From assembly GCA_039414355.1 (NCBI GenBank), contig JBCDJN010000148.1, forward strand, positions 1 to 9,642: 9,642 bases of DNA. Direction: 5' to 3'. The position numbers were made by a program, and so were the translations under genes. The DNA is from JBCCQL01 sp039414355. Its GTDB lineage: Bacteria > Planctomycetota > Planctomycetia > Pirellulales > Lacipirellulaceae. Under the pieces are notes generated by a model. That model worked only from the letters and a program-made list of their open reading frames with translations. It was not told where the DNA came from and searched no databases. Shown here piece by piece: positions 1 through 5,683 of this stretch; the first letter of the stretch is position 1, and every line of letters begins with the position of its first letter.

Positions 1-100
1 CCAAGATGTCCCGCCGGCGTGACAGGTAATCCCAGACCACGTATTGGTCCAAGTCTCGCTTTGCCGTGAAGAACGCCCGGCAACAAGCCGATTCCGCGTA
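1..100 (-). pseudogene. Decayed copy of the 3' end of the neighbouring VWA gene
   Basis: Read on the minus strand, this stretch encodes ...AESACCRAFFTAKRDLDQY, then VVWDYLSRRRDIL up to the window edge. The intact VWA protein ends AESTQGRVFFTAGRDLDRY, VVWDYLSRRRDILG. At DNA level the first 80 bases match 428-507 with 11 mismatches (about 86%); similarity fades beyond base ~97. Within the best-conserved part most differences are synonymous (GTC/GTG, GAC/GAT), with a few replacements (Q/R, K/G). No start codon or VWA core lies upstream: the frame is interrupted by the TGA that ends the small gene at 137. It is therefore a C-terminal fragment, not a gene. It may be a duplication remnant or a replaced 3' end. 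Its own stop codon would lie just outside the window. Confidence 0.75.
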
Positions 101-136
101 GCCAACGACACCGAGTCGGCGAGGCTTGGCCGTAAG

Positions 137-352
137 TCAGGTCGTGGGAGCAACGCTGACGACTGAGGACATCGTGACCAGCGGCAGGTTCACATGTCGC
201 CATTTGCCGTCATCGTACAGCTTCAGGAAGAACAGCGAGACATCGCTGCAGGTTGGGTGGTCTGAGTGATCGATCGTCCACACGGAGCCATCGTTCATTG
301 TGATCTGAACCGGCGGCGACTTGAGCAAGTTCAGCATCTCTTCGCGATCCAT
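137..352 (-). CDS. Small hypothetical protein, 71 aa, planctomycete 'MTREEML' type
   Basis: The product starts MDREEMLNLLKSPPVQITMN and continues DGSVWTIDHSDHP, with hydrophobic alternation typical of a small beta-rich fold. I chose the ATG at 352, preceded by GGAAG four bases upstream, over an in-frame GTG at 388 whose extra residues (VYRPPPLPCGSL) look untranslated. From general familiarity, planctomycete genomes carry many small proteins with a start like M-T-x-E-E-[ML]-L-x-L-L-K followed by a 'DG...' strand pair. This one fits that pattern, and its function is unknown. It lies 70 bp downstream of the VWA stop on the same strand, and its TGA is in frame with the VWA-like fragment beyond it. 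No signal peptide or membrane segment is visible. The family assignment is from memory of the pattern, not a search. Confidence 0.6.
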   Translation of the reverse strand: MDREEMLNLLKSPPVQITMNDGSVWTIDHSDHPTCSDVSLFFLKLYDDGKWRHVNLPLVTMSSVVSVAPTT

Positions 353-422
353 GAGACTTCCACAGGGCAATGGGGGCGGGCGGTACACTCCCCATTATTC
401 TACGCACCCCCGCAACAGCGGA

Positions 423-2204
423 TCACCCCAAGATATCCCGCCGGCGTGACAGGTAATCCCACACCACGTACCGGTCCAAGTCCCGCCCGGCGGTGAAGAA
501 CACCCGCCCCTGCGTTGACTCCGCCAGGCGGTAGGCGAAGCGGACGTCTTCTTCGGTTTGGTTCCAGCTCGGCAGCAGGAACAGGTTGATGGTGATGCCT
601 TCGCGCTTGCAGAGCAGGCCTTCGCGGAGCGTGGCGGACTCGGTCTGCGGGTCGGGCGGGTAGAGCAGGTAGAGCGTCTCGCCTTCGAAGTGGGCGGTCG
701 GCAGGCCGTCGGTGATCAGCACGATTTGGCGGTTGGGCGTGTCCTGCACGCTGAGCTGCTTCCGAGCCAGCGACAGGCCGTGCTGCAGGTTGGTGAAGTG
801 CGGCGGCACCTGGTGTTCGGAGACGTTCTCGTCGCTCATGTCCGCCTTGAGCCGCACCACCGGGTTGGTGATGGTCACCGGCTTGGGCATCAGGTTCACC
901 ACGTTGCCGGGCTCCACCGGCTTGGCGAACGAGTAGCACTCCACGAACGACAGGAAGTCGCCCGGGTACTCGCTCCGAAGCAGCCCCTGCAGGGCGAGCG
1001 CCATCCGCTTGACGTTGATGTACTGCCCGTCGTAGCGCATCGACCCGCTCATGTCCATCACGACGGACGTTGCCGCCTTGGGCGTGTTGCGGGTCTTGTG
1101 GATGAGGATGTCGTCGCTGCGAAGGCGGAGCGACGGCGAGTCGGGAGCGTTAGCGACCGGAGTGTTGGGCGCCGCTGCTCCGGGCGCTGACGCTTCCGGC
1201 TCGCCTGCGGGTTCGCCCGCTGCGCGCACCAGCGCGTTCGTAAACGTCCCCACCACGTCCATGTTGGCGATCGAGTCGCCGAAGTCGAAGGGGCGGGTCG
1301 CCTGCATCTCCACGGCGCCCTCGCCGGTGATGTCGCCGGTGTGGCGGCCGGTGCGGCTCGCCTCGATGTCCGCAAAGAGCCGCTCCAGCAGCTTGCTCTG
1401 GAAGACGCGGTACGCCTGCGGCGTGAGCTTGAAGGCGCCGCCCTGCTTGCCCTGCTCCAGGCCCTGCCGCTCGGCCATCTCGCGGAGGTAGTCCTGCACC
1501 TGCTGCTGCAGCGAGGAGAGCTGCTCCACGTCGCCCGGTTCGGCGAACTCCTGGAGCATCTCCATGTCGATCACGCCAATCTGGGCGGTCTCGGCCGCCT
1601 CGTCGAGCTGCTTGAGAAGCTCGTCGATCTTCTCAAGCTCCTCCTTGATGGCCAGCGCCTGCGGCACGGTCATCGTCTCGCGGCCGGTGAAGGCGTACTT
1701 GGCCGCGAGCTCGTCCACCTGGTACTTGTCGCCGAGCCGCTCGATGAGCTGCACCAGCGCTTTGGCGAAGGGCGAGTTATCGTCGCCGGTGGCGTACCAG
1801 AGCCGTTCGAGGTCGCGGATCTGCTCCTCGGCCGTCGCCCGCTCGAACCGCTTGCGGTGCTCCTTCGGCGGGTCGATCGCCTGCCGCTCGGACTGGTACG
1901 CCTTGTTCGCCCGCTTGCGTGCCTTGCGGGTTTCGTACTTCTCGAGGATCTTCCGCTTCCGCTCCTCGAGCATCGCGCGCAAAGCGTCGATGGAAGGGCC
2001 GAGGCCTTCGATCTGGCTCGGGTCGAGCTTGATGGCGCGGGCCAGCTCTTCTTCGGTCAGCTCACGCCGCTCGCCGAACATGAGCATGTGCTCAAACGCG
2101 GCCGAGACCATGTCCGGCGGCGGTTCGGTGGGGCTCGGGAAGCGGACCGGGTCGTACTTCTGGTACGAATGAATGACGCCGCCCAGCGTCTTGCGGTTGG
2201 CCAT
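423..2204 (-). CDS. VWA-domain protein (MIDAS intact), 593 aa
   Basis: This is a cytosolic-looking protein with no signal peptide or membrane segment. Residues ~1-60 are a conserved-looking head (MANRKTLGGVIHSYQKYDP). Residues ~60-300 are charged and helical, with probable coiled coil (KIDELLKQLDEAAE; LSSLQQQVQDYLREMAERQ). A Pro/Ala/Gly-rich linker spans ~328-358. The C-terminal ~220 residues form a von Willebrand A domain with a complete metal-ion-dependent adhesion site: DMSGS at 384-388, Thr471 in HFTNL, and Asp499 in LITDG. The layout resembles the COG4867-type VWA proteins (such as mycobacterial Rv0959), which pair with MoxR/magnesium-chelatase-like AAA ATPases in metal-insertion or remodelling complexes. 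That link is by architecture only, and no AAA partner lies in this window. The ATG at 2204 is preferred over a GTG at 2240, because the 12 added residues are Ala/Arg/Pro-rich and the conserved-looking start is MANRKT. The Shine-Dalgarno is weak (GAGCCCCC). A second copy of its last codons lies at 1-100. Confidence 0.88.
   Translation of the reverse strand: MANRKTLGGVIHSYQKYDPVRFPSPTEPPPDMVSAAFEHMLMFGERRELTEEELARAIKLDPSQIEGLGPSIDALRAMLEERKRKILEKYETRKARKRANKAYQSERQAIDPPKEHRKRFERATAEEQIRDLERLWYATGDDNSPFAKALVQLIERLGDKYQVDELAAKYAFTGRETMTVPQALAIKEELEKIDELLKQLDEAAETAQIGVIDMEMLQEFAEPGDVEQLSSLQQQVQDYLREMAERQGLEQGKQGGAFKLTPQAYRVFQSKLLERLFADIEASRTGRHTGDITGEGAVEMQATRPFDFGDSIANMDVVGTFTNALVRAAGEPAGEPEASAPGAAAPNTPVANAPDSPSLRLRSDDILIHKTRNTPKAATSVVMDMSGSMRYDGQYINVKRMALALQGLLRSEYPGDFLSFVECYSFAKPVEPGNVVNLMPKPVTITNPVVRLKADMSDENVSEHQVPPHFTNLQHGLSLARKQLSVQDTPNRQIVLITDGLPTAHFEGETLYLLYPPDPQTESATLREGLLCKREGITINLFLLPSWNQTEEDVRFAYRLAESTQGRVFFTAGRDLDRYVVWDYLSRRRDILG
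428..507. repeat. Direct repeat partner of bases 1-80 (3' end of VWA gene)
   Basis: Bases 428-507 align without gaps to 1-80, with 69 of 80 identical. The two copies are in the same orientation, 427 bp apart, and flank the 71-residue gene. The repeat covers the final codons of the VWA gene up to near its stop; it may extend left of base 1, which cannot be seen. Confidence 0.8.
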
Positions 2205-2479
2205 GGCGAGGGGGGCTCGTGCGGGGGCCGTCGCTCGCACGCTGGGTGCGGGGGGACGGTTTCTGGGTCAGAACCGTCCGGCGAACGGCCCGCACGATGT
2301 TACGCCAGCCGCCCGGTCCGGCAAGCGGCCGGCTTGGAGCTGGGAGCTAGCAGCTAGGAGCGGGGGAGCGACGCAATGGCTAGACCCGGCTCACGAGCGG
2401 CCGGTTGCAGCCGCCTCGGTCCGAGAACGGTCCGGAGCAAAGAAGCTCCCGGCCCCCTGCTCCAAGCTCCCCGCCGCTG
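2205..2479. other. 275-bp spacer with decayed repeat sequence, no gene
   Basis: No convincing reading frame was found. The stretch 2332-2367 is built from near-repeats of 'GGAGCTGGGAGCTAGCAGC' type, including the palindrome CTAGCAGCTAG-like core at 2347-2357. A 9-bp perfect inverted pair (GCTTGGAGC at 2332-2340, GCTCCAAGC at 2459-2467) may mark the ends of a 136-bp element. Similar sequence of this kind recurs between genes in planctomycete genomes, to my recollection. The part nearest the VWA start carries a separate hairpin (2254-2279). Confidence 0.5.
2254..2279 (-). promoter_or_regulatory. Hairpin upstream of the VWA gene
   Basis: GGACGGTT (2254-2261) is perfectly complementary to AACCGTCC (2272-2279) across a 10-base loop. 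It lies about 50 bases upstream of the VWA ATG and downstream of the 63-residue gene on the same strand. It could be a leader structure or part of a termination signal for the upstream gene. No T-run follows, so a classic intrinsic terminator is unlikely. Confidence 0.4.
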
Positions 2480-2671
2480 CTATGCCTGTTCCCCCGGCAT
2501 CAGCCGCAGCGTCTCAATGAGCCGTTGCTGCATCTGCTCGGCGGCCACGCGGCGGCGGCCGGCTTCATCGGGGCTCCAGTGGTTGCGGATCGCCTGGCAG
2601 GCGCCGGCAACGGTTTTCTCGGTGGTTCGCGTCCGCGCCTTGCTGCTAAGCCCGTAGACTGTACCCGGCAT
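2480..2671 (-). CDS. Small hypothetical protein, 63 aa, with very strong ribosome binding site
   Basis: I do not recognise this protein. It begins MPGTVYGLSSKARTRTTEKT and is basic in its first third. It contains a helical segment rich in Arg, Glu and Gln (SPDEAGRRRVAAEQMQQRL) and ends MPGEQA. There is one Cys, no signal peptide and no membrane helix. The reading frame is supported mainly by its start: AAGGGAGGTGA, close to the perfect anti-16S complement, sits five bases ahead of the ATG (AGGGAGGTGACTCATG). That is by far the best ribosome binding site in the window. The overlapping minus-strand frame 2500-2745 lacks such a site and crosses this one. The gene is divergent from ispH and is followed 275 bp later by the VWA gene on the same strand. 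The basic, helical nature would allow nucleic-acid or protein binding, but nothing shows which. Confidence 0.72.
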   Translation of the reverse strand: MPGTVYGLSSKARTRTTEKTVAGACQAIRNHWSPDEAGRRRVAAEQMQQRLIETLRLMPGEQA

Positions 2672-2676
2672 GAGTC

Positions 2677-2688
2677 ACCTCCCTTGGT
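2677..2688 (-). promoter_or_regulatory. Strong Shine-Dalgarno of the 63-aa gene
   Basis: On the minus strand this reads ACCAAGGGAGGT, continuing GACTCATG. The core GGGAGGTGA matches the 16S 3' end almost fully with ideal spacing. It fixes the start at 2671 and predicts efficient translation. Confidence 0.75.
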
Positions 2689-2726
2689 GATGCCCCTCTG
2701 CGTTACGCCCCTTCGTGTCGAATGAC

Positions 2727-2740
2727 TGGCCGATCGGCCA
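2727..2740. promoter_or_regulatory. Perfect 14-bp palindrome in divergent promoter region (candidate operator)
   Basis: TGGCCGATCGGCCA is its own reverse complement. It lies in the spacer between the divergently transcribed 63-residue gene and ispH, 56 bp from the small gene's start. On the minus strand a TACAAT hexamer (2748-2753), a reasonable -10 box, ends seven bases upstream of it, so the palindrome would overlap the transcription start. No convincing -35 was found. Operator function is inference. Confidence 0.4.
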
Positions 2741-2747
2741 TGCATTC

Positions 2748-2753
2748 ATTGTA
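2748..2753 (-). promoter_or_regulatory. Candidate -10 box for the 63-aa gene
   Basis: On the minus strand this reads TACAAT, one base off the TATAAT consensus, in the most AT-rich patch of the spacer. The sequence 17-18 bases upstream (AGTGAA/TAGTGA) is a poor -35. Use of this site would give a leader of about 70 bases. Confidence 0.3.
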
Positions 2754-2868
2754 ATCCGCAATACGCGACTTTCACTACTTTGGTTCGTAAATCGGCCGCG
2801 AACCCTTCCCTCCGCCTGCTATCAGCGGCCGAACTACCGGTCCCGCCACCGCCGCCGTACCATACGAC

Positions 2869-2891
2869 CAGTCGCCGGCTCCCGGCGGCTG
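2869..2891 (+). promoter_or_regulatory. GC-rich hairpin in the ispH leader
   Basis: CAGTCGCCGG (2869-2878) pairs with CCGGCGGCTG (2882-2891) over a three-base CTC loop. This makes a ten-pair stem with a single T-G (U-G in RNA) wobble. The wobble becomes an A-C mismatch on the opposite strand, so the structure is best formed in ispH-sense RNA. It ends 28 bases before the ispH ATG. It is followed by CCAAACCAAAG rather than a T-run, so it is not a terminator. It could influence translation or mRNA stability. Confidence 0.45.
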
Positions 2892-2919
2892 CCAAACCAA
2901 AGTCACTTACGAGCTTGCG

Positions 2920-3855
2920 ATGAAGGTGTTACTGGCCAGCCCCCGCGGTTTCTGCGCGGGCGTCAATATGGCGATCGAGTCGTTGGAGCTGGCGCTGAAG
3001 GAGTTCGGCGCCCCGATCTACCTGTACCACGAGATCGTGCACAACAAGTACGTGGTCAGCGACTTCGAGAAACGCGGCGTGGTCTTCATCGACGAGCTGC
3101 AAGACGCGCCCGAGGGATCGACGCTGCTGTTCTCCGCGCACGGCGTTTCGCCCGAGGTGCGCCGCGTGGCCAGGGAGCGGAACCTGCACGCCATCGACGC
3201 CACCTGTCCACTGGTGACCAAGGTGCACCTGGAAGCGGTCAAGTACGCCAAGCAGGGGCGGACGATTGTGCTCATTGGGCACGAGGGGCACGACGAGGTG
3301 ATCGGCACCATGGGCGAGGCGCCTGAGGCGATCGTTCTGGTCGAGTCCACCGACGATGTCGATAAGCTGGAAGTCGCCGACTCGGGTCACCTGGCGTACC
3401 TCACGCAGACCACGCTTAGCGTTGATGAGACCAGCGGGATCATCGCCCGGCTCAAGGAGCGGTTCCCAGCGATCGAGGGACCGAAGAAGGCCGACATCTG
3501 CTACGCCACGCAGAACCGGCAAGAGGCGGTCGCCAAGCTCTCCGACGGCGTCGACCTGACGCTGGTGCTCGGCAGCCAGAACAGCAGCAACAGCCAACGG
3601 CTCGCGGAGCTCTCCAAAGAACGCGGCACCGCGGCCCACTTGATCGACGGCGCCGCCGACCTCCGGCAGGAGTGGTTCGAGGGCGTCGAGTCGGTCCTGG
3701 TCACCGCCGGCGCCAGCGCCCCGGAAGTGGTCGTCGAAGAAGTGCTCGATCACCTCAAGGCCAACTTCGGCGCCGAGATCGAGCCGCGGATGATCCGCGA
3801 AGAAGACGTCTCGTTCCCGCTGCCACGCGAGCTGCGCGTGCTCGCTGCCGATTGA
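2920..3855 (+). CDS. ispH: 4-hydroxy-3-methylbut-2-enyl diphosphate reductase (IspH/LytB)
   Basis: This is the last enzyme of the MEP pathway. It reductively dehydroxylates HMBPP to IPP and DMAPP in the cytosol, using a [4Fe-4S] cluster and electrons from ferredoxin or flavodoxin. The 311 residues match the usual length. All three cluster cysteines are present in their motifs: Cys12 (SPRGFCAGV), Cys96 (IDATCPLV) and Cys194 (ADICYATQNRQ). Substrate-binding residues are also in place: His41 (HEIVHN), His74 (FSAHG), His124 and the catalytic Glu126 (GHEGHDEV), the TQTTLSVDET loop, Ser222-Ser223-Asn224 (SQNSSNS) and Ser266 (TAGASAPE). The ATG at 2920 begins at the family's standard N-terminus. No clear Shine-Dalgarno precedes it, but a strong leader hairpin does. 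It stands alone on the plus strand, with terminator-like sequence right after the stop. Confidence 0.98.
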   Translation: MKVLLASPRGFCAGVNMAIESLELALKEFGAPIYLYHEIVHNKYVVSDFEKRGVVFIDELQDAPEGSTLLFSAHGVSPEVRRVARERNLHAIDATCPLVTKVHLEAVKYAKQGRTIVLIGHEGHDEVIGTMGEAPEAIVLVESTDDVDKLEVADSGHLAYLTQTTLSVDETSGIIARLKERFPAIEGPKKADICYATQNRQEAVAKLSDGVDLTLVLGSQNSSNSQRLAELSKERGTAAHLIDGAADLRQEWFEGVESVLVTAGASAPEVVVEEVLDHLKANFGAEIEPRMIREEDVSFPLPRELRVLAAD

Positions 3856-3917
3856 AAAAAGTTGGCCCAAGAAAAGTTGGCGGCCGTCTATCGTCGGGCG
3901 TCCCGAGAACTTTTTTC
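3854..3917 (+). terminator. Terminator-like structure after ispH
   Basis: GAAAAAAGTT (3854-3863), overlapping the ispH TGA, is a perfect 10-bp inverted repeat of AACTTTTTTC (3908-3917). Nested inside, TCGGG-CGT-CCCGA (3894-3906) forms a short GC hairpin followed by GAAC and six T residues (3911-3916). Either structure ends in a U-tract in ispH-sense RNA, as expected of an intrinsic terminator. The GC stem is only five pairs, so strength is uncertain. Confidence 0.6.
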
Positions 3918-4197
3918 GCCGTCATCGGCGCCGCTACGCGCTCTCCCAGACCAAGAATCGAGGCGACTTGGCGATTGGGAGCCGTTTGCGGCGGCACAAG
4001 CCACAACGGTTTGATTGGGCCGATCATCAGCCTATCGCGGCGAATGGCCAAATTTCGACCGGGACTTTTCCGCGCCGTTTTGTGCCATCGGCGCCAGCGG
4101 ATTTGGCCACCCAGAATCGTCGGCTGAAGCAAGCGAGGCTCTGAAACAGCACGGCGTCACGCGGGGTGCATCAGCTAACTCGATGGCGGCTGTGTTT
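3918..4197. other. Intergenic stretch, no convincing gene
   Basis: Short frames exist on both strands (for example minus 3755-4132) but they lack ribosome binding sites, recognisable motifs and plausible composition. A 9-bp inverted pair, TGGCCAAAT (4045-4053) and ATTTGGCCA (4101-4109), is the only symmetry of note and could arise by chance. Confidence 0.5.
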
Positions 4198-4318
4198 GAC
4201 CGCGAATGACGCGAATGAAGCGAATGGGGTCGAAGGTGAGGGCACGCCCGCACTTGCACGGGACCCGGCGTTGGCGTCCAGCGTTGGGGATTCGCGCTTA
4301 TTCGCGTCATTCGCGGTC
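4198..4318. repeat. 121-bp element with 19-bp perfect inverted ends
   Basis: The left arm GACCGCGAATGACGCGAAT (4198-4216) is exactly complementary to the right arm at 4300-4318. The symmetry continues imperfectly inward (GAAGCGAATGGGG against the complement of GGGGATTCGCGCTT). The left arm also contains a short tandem unit, CGCGAATGA repeated with variation. This is the pattern of the short dispersed inverted-repeat elements found between genes in planctomycetes. It carries no gene. It begins about 50 bases past the stop of the membrane-protein gene and could act as an mRNA 3' structure for that operon. Confidence 0.75.
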
Positions 4319-4367
4319 GATCCTGCTGCAGCCGAGTGCCCGTCTTCTTAGCTCGTTCGGTCGCCGG

Positions 4368-4748
4368 CTAACGCCGCTGCGAACGCCCTTCCGAACTGTC
4401 GAGCGGCGCGAAAGCTGCCGCGACGAACGCCAGCAAGCCGGCGACGCATCCACACGCAACGACCCAGTAGTCTTCGACGACGGCCCTCGGTGACGTGCTT
4501 GCGCGGGCTATCGATGGCTGTAGCATCCAGGTCAGCCACCAACCTAGGGCCGAATACGCCGCGACCTTAAACAGAGTCTTGCGGCTCTTCAGTCCGGCAG
4601 CGTAGCAGCCAGACATCGGCAATATGATGGCCGCCAGCATGGCGTAGTGTGGAGAGTGGTCTTTCTTGGCGCTGGTCAGTCCAACCAATAGGCTGATCGC
4701 GATCGCGGTGACACACCCGGTGAGTAGGTAGCTTTTCCTTGGTGGCAT
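4368..4748 (-). CDS. Small multi-pass membrane protein, 126 aa
   Basis: I do not recognise the family. Four hydrophobic segments are clear: residues ~7-24 (YLLTGCVTAIAISLLVGL), ~34-52 (YAMLAAIILPMSGCYAAGL), ~58-76 (TLFKVAAYSALGWWLTWML) and ~97-117 (VVACGCVAGLLAFVAAAFA). They are joined by short loops, with basic residues at the N-terminus (MPPRK) and a charged tail (SSEGRSQRR). It is probably an inner-membrane protein. The ATG at 4748 is the first that excludes overlap with nei. The longer open frame reaching to 5438 is out-of-frame nei sequence. The ribosome binding site is weak. It follows the nei stop by 47 bp on the same strand, so it may be co-transcribed, but nothing in it suggests DNA repair. 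It could equally be an unrelated bystander. Confidence 0.6.
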   Translation of the reverse strand: MPPRKSYLLTGCVTAIAISLLVGLTSAKKDHSPHYAMLAAIILPMSGCYAAGLKSRKTLFKVAAYSALGWWLTWMLQPSIARASTSPRAVVEDYWVVACGCVAGLLAFVAAAFAPLDSSEGRSQRR

Positions 4749-4795
4749 CGTCCATCTGAATCGGTGGTGGCAGGTTTGCCGCGGATGACCTGCGT

Positions 4796-5665
4796 TTAGC
4801 TGCAGCCCTTGATCGGTCCGCGGCGGCGCACCGTCTCGTCGCCTTCGAAACGCCGCTCGCCCTCGCCGGCGGCGGGTTGGCACGCGGGGCACCAGTAGGT
4901 GCTGCGCGCGGCGTCGCCCTGGCGTCGCATGTGGATCACGCCGCCGCACACCAGGCACGCGTCGCCGCGGCGGCCGTAGACCCACAGGCGCGGGCCGGTG
5001 GCGGCGAAGCGGGTGGTCCGCCAGCCGCTGCCGCGGTTGCGACGCATGAGCTTGTGCGTCATCTGCAGGTAGGCCAGCAGCGCCTCGTCGCCGATCGACG
5101 CGACCGCGCGCCACGGGTCGAGCTTCGTGAGGAACAGCGTCTCCGACTTGTAGACGTTGCCGATGCCGGCCACGAGCGTCTGATTCATCACCGCCTCGCC
5201 GATGGGCGCCGCGTTGTGCCGGCGGAGGCGGGGTAGGGCGTCGGCGGGGTTCACCGTGGGCAGCATCAAGTCGGGCCCGAGCCGCCGCAGGTAGCGGTCG
5301 CCGCGCAGCTCCGCGGCGGACTTGAGCTCGAGCAGCTTGGGCGAGAAGTTCACCACCACGTGCGTGGCCGTGGCGAGCCAGATGCCCGCTCGGTGAGCCG
5401 GCTTCCGCCAGTCCTCGCCGACGAGGTACGTGTGCCACGAGCCGGTCATGCCGAGGTGCGAATGGAGCACGCGACGATCGTCAAACGCGATCATCAGGTG
5501 CTTGCCCACCGCTTCGACCGATTCGACGCGCCGACCAACCAGCGACGGCGCATCGATCGCCGGCCCACTCCGCGGCCGCCAAGCCTCGGCGGCGGTGATA
5601 ATCTGCCCCGCCAGAACCGGCCTTAGCTGATTCGCGATTCGATAAAGCGTATCGCCTTCAGGCAT
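4796..5665 (-). CDS. nei: Fpg/Nei-family DNA glycosylase/AP lyase (endonuclease VIII-like)
   Basis: This is a bifunctional base-excision-repair enzyme that removes oxidised bases and cleaves the abasic strand by beta,delta-elimination. The N-terminus MPEGDTLYR supplies the catalytic Pro2 (Schiff-base nucleophile) and Glu3 after Met removal, and Lys55 in AVGKHLM matches the conserved beta-hairpin lysine. The helix-two-turn-helix region is at ~155-178 (NQTLVAGIGNVYKSE). A complete zinc finger follows: Cys237-x2-Cys240 ... Cys259-x2-Cys262 with Arg254 (RSTYWCPACQ). MPEGDT followed by a Leu/Tyr, rather than MPELPE, points to the Nei side of the family, close to mycobacterial Nei2. A ~27-residue charged tail after the finger makes it a little longer than usual. 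AGGAAA sits about six bases ahead of the ATG. The gene lies 93 bp after lhr on the same strand, a pairing also seen in M. tuberculosis (Rv3296-Rv3297). The exact lesion preference cannot be read from sequence. Confidence 0.95.
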   Translation of the reverse strand: MPEGDTLYRIANQLRPVLAGQIITAAEAWRPRSGPAIDAPSLVGRRVESVEAVGKHLMIAFDDRRVLHSHLGMTGSWHTYLVGEDWRKPAHRAGIWLATATHVVVNFSPKLLELKSAAELRGDRYLRRLGPDLMLPTVNPADALPRLRRHNAAPIGEAVMNQTLVAGIGNVYKSETLFLTKLDPWRAVASIGDEALLAYLQMTHKLMRRNRGSGWRTTRFAATGPRLWVYGRRGDACLVCGGVIHMRRQGDAARSTYWCPACQPAAGEGERRFEGDETVRRRGPIKGCS

Positions 5666-5683
5666 CCTGTTTCCTGATGTGAT

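Noticed and set aside
1341..2357. 338-codon plus-strand frame opposite the VWA gene
   Set aside because: High GC leaves the antisense frame open. The product is Leu/Arg/Val-rich with no motif, and the VWA frame opposite is well supported.
2929..3870. 313-codon minus-strand frame opposite ispH
   Set aside because: Antisense shadow of an unmistakable IspH; no motifs and no ribosome binding site.
4045..4109. 9-bp inverted pair TGGCCAAAT / ATTTGGCCA
   Set aside because: Too short and widely spaced to separate from chance, with no adjacent gene start.
3755..4310. Minus-strand frames of 92-125 codons between ispH and the membrane gene
   Set aside because: No ribosome binding site, no motifs, overlap with the ispH end, the terminator or the inverted-repeat element, and unlike neighbouring genes in composition.
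4749..5438. Long minus-strand open frame continuous with the membrane-protein gene
   Set aside because: It is out-of-frame nei sequence with Arg/Ala-rich composition. The nei frame has all family motifs over the same bases. Only the part from 4748 down has sensible membrane-protein composition.
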